A stretch of DNA of 64,000 nt, from NCBI GenBank assembly GCA_039184865.1, contig JBCDAV010000002.1, forward strand, positions 62,001 through 126,000, written 5' to 3'. The number at the start of each line of letters is the position of its first letter. Position 1 is the first letter of the stretch. The notes below the pieces were generated by a model. The model was given only the letters and a program-made list of their open reading frames with translations, had not been told where the DNA came from and searched no databases. Origin of the DNA: Thermohalobaculum sp039184865. GTDB lineage: Bacteria > Pseudomonadota > Alphaproteobacteria > Rhodobacterales > Rhodobacteraceae. The translations under genes were made by a program, and so were the position numbers. Below are positions 1 through 8,100 of this stretch, piece after piece.

Positions 1-152
1 ATCGGCCACCAGATGCTTCCGAAGCGCAAGGAATGACCCGCGGGCGCGGACCGATCGCGCCGGTGCGCAGCTGTCTTCTCGTGAGCAATCATCTCGGAGT
101 AACGCATGCTGGTCGTCCTCAGCGAAGGCCGCGAATGATCATACATCCCGCA

Positions 153-1067
153 TCATGCCGCCAGTGGTGCGCGTTTGTCGACGCCGAGCTTCTGACGTAC
201 CTCGTCCGGTCCGATCACGCGCGCGCCCATGTTCTCGACGATCGTGACCGCGCGTTCGACGAGTTGCGCGTTGGTCGCGAAGACGCCCCTCTCGATGTAA
301 AGGTTGTCTTCGAGCCCGACCCGAACATTGCCGCCTGCCAGTACGGCTGCAGCGACGTAGGGCATCTCATTGCGCCCCAGCGAAAATGCCGAGAACGTCC
401 AGCCAGGCGGTACGTTGTTGACCATTGCCATGAAGGTATTGAGATCATCCGGCGCACCCCAAGGGACGCCCATGCAAAGCTGGACAAGAACAGGTTCGGG
501 GATGATGCCGCGGTCGACCATCGATTTGGCGAGCCAGAGGTGTCCCGTGTCGAACGCTTCGATTTCGATGCGCACGCCGCTCTCGGCCATCCTTGTCGCC
601 ATGTCTTCCAGCATGCCCGGGGTGTTGGCCATGATGTAATCGGCCTCGGCGAAGTTCATGGTGCCGCAATCAAGCGTGCAGATCTCCGGCCGACATTCGA
701 GGACATGTGCCACGCGCTCGGCTGCACCGATCATGTCGGTCGAATTTGCGAGCGGGAGCGGCGCGTCCGCGGGACCCGTGATGATATCGCCACCCATGCC
801 GGCTGTCAGGTTCAGCACGGCGTCGGTCCCTGAGTCGCGGATCCGGTCTGTCACTTCGCGGTAGAGCCTCGGGTCACGCGCCGGCGCGCCCGTCTCAGGG
901 TCGCGCACATGACAATGAACCACGGCTGCACCGGCTTTGGCTGCATCGATCGCGGCGTTGGCGATCTGTTCGGGCGAGCGCGGAACCTCCGGCGACTTGT
1001 CCTGCGTTCCACCGGACCCCGTGACGGCACAGGTAATAAAGACTTCCCGGTTCATCTGCAGTGGCAT
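153..1067 (-). CDS. Beta-keto acid cleavage enzyme (BKACE, DUF849 family)
   Basis: This 304-residue protein has the size and motifs of the BKACE family. Family members condense a beta-keto acid with acetyl-CoA in a metal-dependent reaction, giving acetoacetate and a new CoA ester. Near residue 50 is the HCHVRDP motif, whose two histidines (H51, H53) are the expected metal ligands; a GGNVRVGLEDN motif lies near the C-terminus. I chose the internal ATG at 1067 because a GGGAGG ribosome site lies just ahead of it; a longer frame to 1139 has no such support. The substrate cannot be read from the sequence: carnitine, lysine or other degradation routes are all possible in the family. It faces the retron-like element divergently. 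Confidence 0.9.
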   Translation of the reverse strand: MPLQMNREVFITCAVTGSGGTQDKSPEVPRSPEQIANAAIDAAKAGAAVVHCHVRDPETGAPARDPRLYREVTDRIRDSGTDAVLNLTAGMGGDIITGPADAPLPLANSTDMIGAAERVAHVLECRPEICTLDCGTMNFAEADYIMANTPGMLEDMATRMAESGVRIEIEAFDTGHLWLAKSMVDRGIIPEPVLVQLCMGVPWGAPDDLNTFMAMVNNVPPGWTFSAFSLGRNEMPYVAAAVLAGGNVRVGLEDNLYIERGVFATNAQLVERAVTIVENMGARVIGPDEVRQKLGVDKRAPLAA

Positions 1068-1195
1068 CGCGTCCTCCCTCTGTCCGGGGAACAATCGGGC
1101 CGGCGGTCGCGACGTGCAATGCGGAATGCGCCCCGGCATGTCGCTGACGCGACATCATCCTTGACGTGCTTGGCGTGCGACCGTCATCGTGGCGG

Positions 1196-1343
1196 TGGAT
1201 GGCGGTTCCAAGTTGGCCCTAGGGCCTCGCCGGGGTTACCCCGGCGCAACAGGACGACATGCACATACAGGGCGCGGCCGCGCCGTGGGCTCGACACCCA
1301 CATCCGGCCGCGCAGAACAGTGAGATGTTGGGGCTGCCATCCG
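1196..1343 (+). ncRNA. Candidate retron msr-msd RNA
   Basis: The segment immediately before the reverse transcriptase folds as a retron RNA would. Bases 1196-1211 pair with 1328-1343 in 16 consecutive pairs (four G-U, one of them terminal), as expected of a1/a2. Inside lie a palindrome GGCCCTAGGGCC (1215-1226), a perfect 8-bp hairpin with a TTA loop (1228-1246), and a long hairpin (1272-1280 with 1305-1313, nine pairs; then 1285-1289 with 1297-1301, five pairs). The first two would be msr stems and the last the msd stem. G1212, just after a1, would be the natural branching guanosine, though it sits in AGT and not the usual AGC. The pairing is seen in the sequence; the retron role is inference. 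Confidence 0.6.
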
Positions 1344-2612
1344 ATGCGCTACGACCCCTACCGAAGACTGGCAGCACTCATTCTTGCCGAGGGCTGCGGT
1401 AGTACGGGCATCGAGGCCTGCATCCAGAAAGCTCTCAAGGGCCGCAAAAGCAAATCTGCCAGCATCGCGCGTGAGATTCAGGAGCACTGGGTCTGGCCAT
1501 ACCCGCCCTCCGAGGCATCTCTAGCTGCGCTGCTCCGCCGTTCTGCCACGAGCAATCCCAGGGACATTCCGCTCTGCTTTTCACCAGCTGCGGCCCGGCC
1601 GCTAGTACATGAGGGTTTGCCAGAATTGGAAACGCCACCGGCGCTGGCTGACTGGCTGGACCTCAACCAAAGCGAGCTGTACTGGTTCGCCGATTGCGAA
1701 GATCGTCGAGCGCGAGATCCTGACCGGCGCGGGCACTACACGCAGATCTGGTTGCGCAAGCGAGGCGGCGGCATTCGGTTGGTGGAGGCGCCGCTGCCCA
1801 GGCTGAAAGCACTCCAACGCCGGGTCCTTCGAGAGCTTCTTGACCATGTTCCTCCGCACCCGGATTCCTTCGGTTTCGTGCGCGGGCGGGATTGCCGGGG
1901 CGCTGCGATCCGGCACACGGGCGAAGACGTGGTGATCCGATATGATCTGCGGGACTTTTTCCCATCGGTCCCGGCGCGCCGGGTGCACGCGATCTTCCGG
2001 ACGATCGGATACGGCCCGTCGGTCGCGCGGCTTTTGACCGGGTTGGTCACCACACGATCGCCGGCAGACGCGGTGCTCTCGCTGGAGCCGAACAGGCGGC
2101 CTGAGTATCGTGCGGCGCATCTCCCGCAGGGTGCGCCGACAAGTCCGACGCTGGCAAATCTGGCCGCATGGTCGCTCGACCAGCGTCTCTCGGGCCTCGC
2201 GCGCCGATTGGGTGCAAACTACGCGCGTTATGCCGATGACATTACGCTTTCCGGCCCACGTGCGCTCGCCTTCGAGGGCGCCGTCCCCGTTACCGAAATT
2301 GTGGGAGAGATTGTCCGGGATTGCGGGTTCCGGCTGAACCGCCAAAAGACCCGTGTGCAGCGCCGCGGCAACCGGCAGACTGTGACAGGGGTTGTTGTGA
2401 ACGCGCATCTCAACGTCCCGCGCCCCGAATTTGATCGGCTCAAGGCAATTCTTACGAACGCGATCCGGCACGGGGCTGCGGCGCAGAACCGTGACCAACA
2501 CGCGGACTTCCGCGCCCATCTTGAAGGGCGCATCGGCTGGGTGGCAGGCCTGAACCCGCGACGCGCCGAAAAACTCTACGCCTTGTTCGATCGGATCGAC
2601 TGGACCCTTTGA
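1344..2612 (+). CDS. Retron-type reverse transcriptase
   Basis: This 422-residue protein has a full reverse transcriptase domain from about residue 135: DLRDFFPS (201-208, first catalytic Asp), LPQGAPTSP (260-268), YARYADDI with the YADD active site (296-299), and VTG (347-349), a mark of retron enzymes. The retron NAxxH motif appears as AAIRH (187-191). The preceding LADWLDL...LYWFAD stretch (101-116) is also retron-like. Residues 1-100 match nothing I recognise. The overall plan, a long N-terminal extension before the RT, recalls myxobacterial retron enzymes such as Mx162. The open frame continues upstream to 909, but that part is antisense to the BKACE gene; ATG 1344 directly follows the candidate a2 sequence. 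No maturase or endonuclease domain is visible, which argues against a group II intron. No effector gene is evident next to it. Confidence 0.88.
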   Translation: MRYDPYRRLAALILAEGCGSTGIEACIQKALKGRKSKSASIAREIQEHWVWPYPPSEASLAALLRRSATSNPRDIPLCFSPAAARPLVHEGLPELETPPALADWLDLNQSELYWFADCEDRRARDPDRRGHYTQIWLRKRGGGIRLVEAPLPRLKALQRRVLRELLDHVPPHPDSFGFVRGRDCRGAAIRHTGEDVVIRYDLRDFFPSVPARRVHAIFRTIGYGPSVARLLTGLVTTRSPADAVLSLEPNRRPEYRAAHLPQGAPTSPTLANLAAWSLDQRLSGLARRLGANYARYADDITLSGPRALAFEGAVPVTEIVGEIVRDCGFRLNRQKTRVQRRGNRQTVTGVVVNAHLNVPRPEFDRLKAILTNAIRHGAAAQNRDQHADFRAHLEGRIGWVAGLNPRRAEKLYALFDRIDWTL

Positions 2613-2686
2613 TCACAAAAACTGTTCGAGGGATTGAGCCGTCCGCCACGGATGGGCATAGTCCGCGCGAACCGAAGAGGGCTCGC

Positions 2687-3052
2687 ATGCAAACCGCCGA
2701 CACGATCCTGATGGTGGTCGAATACTGGATTTGGACCGGCCTCGCGGTGGCGGCGGTTTTCCTCACAATCGGCATGGACCGGGTCGAGCCGAACGCCCGG
2801 GCGTCCTTCGTCTTCCGTCCCCTGCTGATCCCGGGGACTGTCATCCTCTGGCCGCTCGTTCTTTGGCGTTGGTTTTTACTGGAGACCGGTCGAGACCGGC
2901 CACTGGACCGGCACCGGCCGCCGCGACCCTGGCACCGCAGGTTCTGGACGGTATTCTCGGTGCTGATCCCGCTGATCCTGATTTCCGGGCTCATCGTCAG
3001 ACAGGATGGGCCCTGGGAAAGACCCGCTGTGTTGCTGAAGGCTCCTGAATGA
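2687..3052 (+). CDS. Small membrane protein, Rieske operon
   Basis: A protein of 121 residues with about three hydrophobic segments (near residues 5-25, 40-60 and 90-108) separated by arginine- and proline-rich loops. I do not recognise a family. The ATG at 2687 is chosen because a GAAGAGGG ribosome site precedes it; the frame is open further upstream but without such a site. It ends 16 bases before the Rieske fusion gene and is therefore likely the first gene of a four-gene operon. A role as small subunit or assembly factor of a membrane redox complex is inferred from context only. Confidence 0.7.
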   Translation: MQTADTILMVVEYWIWTGLAVAAVFLTIGMDRVEPNARASFVFRPLLIPGTVILWPLVLWRWFLLETGRDRPLDRHRPPRPWHRRFWTVFSVLIPLILISGLIVRQDGPWERPAVLLKAPE

Positions 3053-3068
3053 ACCCACGGAACACGAA

Positions 3069-4115
3069 ATGAGCGTCGCCTACATCCCGGTTCAGTGGAA
3101 CCGAAACAAGTGGTTTTACGACGCAGTCCTGCTGGGGATGGCGGTGCTCTACATCGTCGCCTTCCTGAAATGGGCGCCGGAATTTCAGGATGTGACCCGC
3201 CCGGTCGACCCGGCTGTGCAACGGGCGCGTGCCTTCGGGTCCTGCGCCTTCTTCATGTTGACGGTGATCCTGTGCATCGGACCTTTGGCGCGGCTTGACC
3301 GGCGCTTTCTGCCGCTCCTTTACAACCGGCGGCATTTCGGCGTCCTGACATGCTTCGTAGCGTTGGCCCATGCCGGGTTCATCCTCGACTGGTACTTTGC
3401 CTTTTCGCCGATCCCGCAGTGGAACGCCGTCCTGTCCTCGAACACGTCCTACGGCCAGGCACTCGGGTTTCCCTTCGAGATTTTCGGGGTCTTCGCCCTC
3501 GGCGTGTTGATCATCCTGGCGGCGACAAGCCACGACTTCTGGCTGTCCTTCCTGACCGCACCGGTCTGGAAGGCGCTGCACTATCTGATCTATTTCGCTT
3601 ACGCGTCCGTCGTTGCGCATGTCACGTACGGCGTCATGCAGGACCTGCAGAATCCACTCTTCGGCATGGCGGTCGCCATCAGCGCCGGGGCAGTTGCCGG
3701 GCTGCATCTCTGGGCCGCGCTCTCCGAACCGAAAGCGCTTCCGGATGCTCAGGAGGAATATTGGGAGCGCGTCGGAACCGTTGATGAAATCGAGGACGGC
3801 TGCGCGAAGATCGGGCTTTTGACGACCGGCGAACGGGTCGCAGTCTTCAAGTACGAGGGCGCGCTTTCGGCCATCTCGAACGCATGCGCACATCAGAATG
3901 GGCCTTTGGGGGAGGGCAGGGTGGTCTTCGGGTGCGTCACCTGCCCGTGGCATGGCTTTCAGTATCAATTGCACAATGGACGCTCGCCCGAGCCCTTCAC
4001 GGAAACCGTGCCGACCTACAATCTGAAGCTCGAAGGCGACCGGATCTGGGTCGACAACCGGCCAAATCCGCCTGGGACCGAGGTCGAACCGCTCAAACTG
4101 AAAGAAGTCGCATGA
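3069..4115 (+). CDS. Ferric-reductase-like membrane domain fused to Rieske 2Fe-2S domain
   Basis: The protein has 348 residues. Residues 15-215 form about six membrane helices with histidines placed like haem ligands (H101, H155, H171, H184), in the manner of ferric reductase or MsrQ-type membrane domains. Residues 230-335 form a Rieske domain with C273-x-H275 and C292-x2-H295, the complete 2Fe-2S ligand set (CAHQNGPL and CPWHGF). The fusion suggests electron flow between a membrane haem and a soluble Rieske centre. Partner and substrate are unknown. It overlaps the next gene by ATGA, so the two are probably translated together. Confidence 0.85.
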   Translation: MSVAYIPVQWNRNKWFYDAVLLGMAVLYIVAFLKWAPEFQDVTRPVDPAVQRARAFGSCAFFMLTVILCIGPLARLDRRFLPLLYNRRHFGVLTCFVALAHAGFILDWYFAFSPIPQWNAVLSSNTSYGQALGFPFEIFGVFALGVLIILAATSHDFWLSFLTAPVWKALHYLIYFAYASVVAHVTYGVMQDLQNPLFGMAVAISAGAVAGLHLWAALSEPKALPDAQEEYWERVGTVDEIEDGCAKIGLLTTGERVAVFKYEGALSAISNACAHQNGPLGEGRVVFGCVTCPWHGFQYQLHNGRSPEPFTETVPTYNLKLEGDRIWVDNRPNPPGTEVEPLKLKEVA

Positions 4116-4876
4116 AGACGCCCGGTAAGGAGATCTTCTTCATCGGGTTCTTGACCGAGCTGCCAGATGGTCTGAAACGGTTTCTCCCGATCATCGGTGT
4201 CGTGCTGCTCTGTCTCTTCGCAGGCCTCGGTTTTGCAATCAGCGCTACCCAGGACGATCCCGGCGAGGGTCGCTTCAGGGGAGATCTCGGGCGTCAGGAA
4301 CTGACCGGGGTTGTCCACGCGCGTCCCTATCCGACGCTCTGGATCACCGAAGGCACTGAAACTCTGCCGGCGGGCCATGTCCTCATGCTCTCAGGTGGTG
4401 GCAAGCGCGGCGCCATGGCGGCCGAAGGTTTCGACGGCCGCCTGACCAAGGTTCAGGGGCTTCCTCTGACGCGTGGCGAACTCACCATGCTGCAGCTTGC
4501 CGGCGGCAAGCGCAAACCCGCCGAGGCCGATGGCGTCGTTCCCGACCTGCCGAAGGATCAGTCCTTGGGTCGCTGGAGGATCAGCGGCGAGATTTGCGAT
4601 GGAAAATGCCTCGCTGGTGCCATGCGGCCCGGGATCGGTTTGGCGCACAAGGCTTGTGCCAATCTCTGCCTCGTTGGCGATATCCCACCGGTTTTTGCGA
4701 CCACCGGCCCCGTCGACGGTGAACGCTTCATGCTGCTTGCTGGTCCCGATGGTGGACCGATGCCGGCGCAGATGTACGACTTCACCGCAGTGTTGATCGA
4801 GGCCGAGGGCGAAGTCTTGCGCCGCGGAGACCTGCTGATCTTTCAGATCGATCCTGTCTCGATGAAGGTGCTGTAA
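4112..4876 (+). CDS. Membrane-anchored protein of the Rieske operon
   Basis: A 254-residue protein with one clear membrane helix (about residues 23-43) and a large domain likely outside the cytoplasm. That domain is rich in glycine and contains four cysteines around residues 165-190 (CDGKC and CANLC), which could bind metal or form disulfides. I recognise no family. Start ATG overlaps the Rieske gene stop (ATGA), and the next gene follows after one base, so it belongs to the same operon. It may be a periplasmic component of that redox system, but this is inference. Confidence 0.75.
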   Translation: MKTPGKEIFFIGFLTELPDGLKRFLPIIGVVLLCLFAGLGFAISATQDDPGEGRFRGDLGRQELTGVVHARPYPTLWITEGTETLPAGHVLMLSGGGKRGAMAAEGFDGRLTKVQGLPLTRGELTMLQLAGGKRKPAEADGVVPDLPKDQSLGRWRISGEICDGKCLAGAMRPGIGLAHKACANLCLVGDIPPVFATTGPVDGERFMLLAGPDGGPMPAQMYDFTAVLIEAEGEVLRRGDLLIFQIDPVSMKVL

Positions 4877-4877
4877 G

Positions 4878-5111
4878 ATGGTCCTGCGCGTGCTCGGTGT
4901 GGTGTTGGCCGCGGCGCTGGCGTACTGTTGCTGGTACGCGTGGGACAACTACGGCCAGTTTGCGAACGTCGCGCGCTGGACGGGCGACCGCGAACTGCGG
5001 TGGTTGCGCCCATGGCTGACGGAGTTTCGCACGGTCATTCTTTGTGTCGCCGGCTTCCTCGCCTTGTCCGTCGTCTCGTGGGTCTGGTCCAAGCTCAAAC
5101 TCGGCCACTAA
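4878..5111 (+). CDS. Small two-helix membrane protein, last gene of Rieske operon
   Basis: A 77-residue protein with two hydrophobic segments (about residues 2-20 and 52-70), the first with a CCWYAW aromatic stretch. It starts one base after the preceding stop codon, which is strong evidence for an operon. No family is recognised. It ends about 50 bases from the convergent end of the RTX gene. Confidence 0.65.
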   Translation: MVLRVLGVVLAAALAYCCWYAWDNYGQFANVARWTGDRELRWLRPWLTEFRTVILCVAGFLALSVVSWVWSKLKLGH

Positions 5112-5160
5112 CGAAAACTGCCGCGAACCACCCTGAGCCGATGGCAAGACTATATGTCGT

Positions 5161-8100
5161 TCAGGCAGGCGGCTGCGTCACATTCAGCGACAATCGATCT
5201 GACCGTTTCTCTTCCGGAGTTTTTGATGCGGTCTGTCGCGCCAATCTCTTGGCGAAACGGCGGGCCAGGGCACGGCTTTCGCGTCCGTTCAGAAGTCTTG
5301 CAGCCGCTGGACCTAACCCGCCGACGGGGTCCACTTTCAGGTCGGGATAGACCTGATAGATCTCGTCGCGGCGTGTCTGCGCCATATCGCGCAGCGCCAC
5401 TGGGCCGGGACGGAAGCTTTCCGTCGCGCTGCCTTCCGCGAAGATGATCTCATGGCGATCGAACAGCAGTGCGAAGTACCTTATCTCGGATTTTCCGAGC
5501 ATCCTGCGCACCCCGGGCAGGGCCGTCAGGTTCTTCGCGGTTGCCAGAACCTCACGCGTCCCGAACATGGTTTCGGGCAGTTTGCCGGTGATCAGCATGC
5601 GGTGCTGCGGTGAAACGACGAGATCGCGTGTCGGGAAACCACCGCCCAAGGCGCCTGCCGAGATCAGGATCGGTTTGTTCCGGGCATCGCGCTCGGTAAA
5701 GGTTTCGGTGCGAACGCCGATCCACCGAACCGGTTGTGGGCCGTGCCGGGCGGTCTGGACCATGTCGCCGATCCGCAGATCTTCGACGGCGACTTCGCCT
5801 CTGCCCGTCAGGATGCGCGTTCCGGGCGCGAAACAAGGCGGGACACCCATAGAGACGAGCGAGGCGAACTGGCTTTGCGTTGTCGAGGTATCGATCGTTC
5901 CATCCGGAACCTCGATGACTTCACCGCCGGGGAAGGTGAGTACCTGGTTGGAGCCGCCGCCGCCGGTCACGACGATCTCGTCCGCCGTGACGGTCCCGTC
6001 CTGATTGGTCAGCACGTTCCCGACATCAGTCAGAGCCGAGGAGTCGATCAGGTCATCGCCCGCCGTGAAGTCGGTGATCGAGTCGGTCCCGCCGGAATCC
6101 GACAACTCGAACACGTCATTGCCGCTGCCACCGGTCAGCGTGTCGTTGCCTGCGCCACCGGTTAGCGTATCGTTGCCCGCGCCGCCGGAGAGCGTGTCAT
6201 TTCCGGCAGCGCCGTCGATTTCGTCGTTGCCGCCGCCGCCGTAGACAACGTCGTCACCGCTGCCGCCGGTCACTGTGTCGGCTCCCGAACCTGCGACAAC
6301 GGTGACCGCGGAGCTTGCGGCGGAGGCGTCGACCGTATCGGCGCCAGATGTCAGTTCTACGGCCTCGATCTCGACAAAAAGGCCGGAATCGCCGTCCTGA
6401 TCGACGAAGGTTCCGGCTTCGTCTCCGGTAAAGGTGACAGTCAACGCGTCATCCGCGTCAGATCCGCTCAGCGTGTCGCTGTCGGTGCCGCCTTCGCCGC
6501 CGAAGATCGTGTCGTCGCCGAACCCGACATTGAAGGAGTCCTGATCGTCTCCGCCGTACAGCGTGTTGTCGCCGAGCGAGACTTCGAACTCGTCCGCGCC
6601 CGCCCCACCATAGGCAACATCCGAATCCCGGCCGACGTCGATCGTGTCGTTGCCCGCGCCGCCATAGAGCGTGTCGTCGTCATCGCCTCCGAAGAGTGCA
6701 TCATTGCCGACGCCGCCATAGAGCAGATCATTGCCCTCTGAGGCCACCAGACTGTCATCACCGGTCCCGCCGAACAGGGTGTCGTTGCCGGCGGAATTCG
6801 TGAGCAAGTCGTTTCCGGCGCCCCCGAACAGCGTGTCCTCGCCAATGCCGGTTGAGAGCCGATCATCGCCTTCGCCGCCATAGATGAGGTCGGAACCGTC
6901 ACCGCCCGAGGCTGTGTCGTTGCCCGCGCCGCCGGTCAGAACATCGTCGCCGCTACCGCCGTCGACCGAGTCGTTGCCGTCGCCCGCATCAACGGTGTTG
7001 TCGCCGGTGCCCGTGGCGATTTCGTCATCCAGAGAAGTGCCTGTGAAGTCCTCGATATCGCCGAAGGTCGCGCTTGATCCGGCATTGTCGTCGATCGTTC
7101 CGTCATCGTCGGTCGTAGCCGTGACAGTCACGCCTGTGCTCAGCTCAGAGAAGTCGAGTTCGTCGCGGTCGGTGCCGCCGCTGCCGCCGTCGATGCTGCT
7201 GCCGTCGAAATCGTCGCTCACGACGATCTGGTCGGCGTCGGTGCCCCCGAAAACGGTGTCCGATCCGCCGCCCAGGATCAGCGTATCGGCGCCGCTGCCG
7301 CCGTCGATGGTCTCGTCACTGCTCGTTCCGGCGATGGCGTCGTCGCCGCCGCCACCGCCGATCTGGCCCGCGTCCTCGAGAAACTCGTTCTGGAAACTCG
7401 TCGCGTCATCCGAGGCATTGAAGCCCATCTCTTCGAGGGTTTCGGGATCGAGGTCGTAGACGCTGACACCGCGCAGCGTGATCGTGGACCCGTCCGGCAG
7501 CTTCATGACCGCATCGCCGCTGCCGTCACCGGCCGTATCGACGATCTTGACGTCGTTGGTCGAGAGCCCGGTTTCGCCGAGGTAGTCGAGATTGCTCAGG
7601 TCGAGCGTATCGGTTCCAAGTTCGAAATCGGTGATTTCCGTATGCGTGGCGCGGGCCAGAATGTCCTCGCCGATCGCAGATCCTCCGCCGCCCGAACCCT
7701 CACCGCCTGCATTGGAGAATGTGCCCAGCTGGTCTTCTGCGGTCTCGAACGCTGTCGACCTAGCAAGATCCGCCAGCGCGTCACCGTGGGAGGCCTGTAC
7801 GATTTCATAGACCTGATCGGCGACCTCGGTGGGCGTGATCGTCCCACCTTCGTTCGCGATCTTTATCTGGTCGACGACATCTTCGACGGTGTCCTTGATG
7901 TCCTTGGCGCCGTCATTGCCAATCTCCGGTCTGAGCGCGTCCTCGACATCCTCGGCGAGATCCTTGGATTTCAGGTCCTTGGGGTCGCCTTGATCGGCGG
8001 TCGCGATCTGATCCCCGGCCTCTTCATAGGCGGCCATGCCAGCGACGCCGGCCTTGATGATGCCGATCTCGGGCAGCAGCGCGTTGTAGACAACCTCGCT

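Noticed and set aside
1..152. Possible gene ends at the left edge: a rightward frame ending at 36 and a leftward frame starting near 107
   Set aside because: Both are too short and run off the window, so neither can be supported.
909..1343. N-terminal extension of the reverse transcriptase frame back to 909
   Set aside because: It is antisense to the BKACE gene, has arginine-rich shadow composition, and would run through the structured RNA region.
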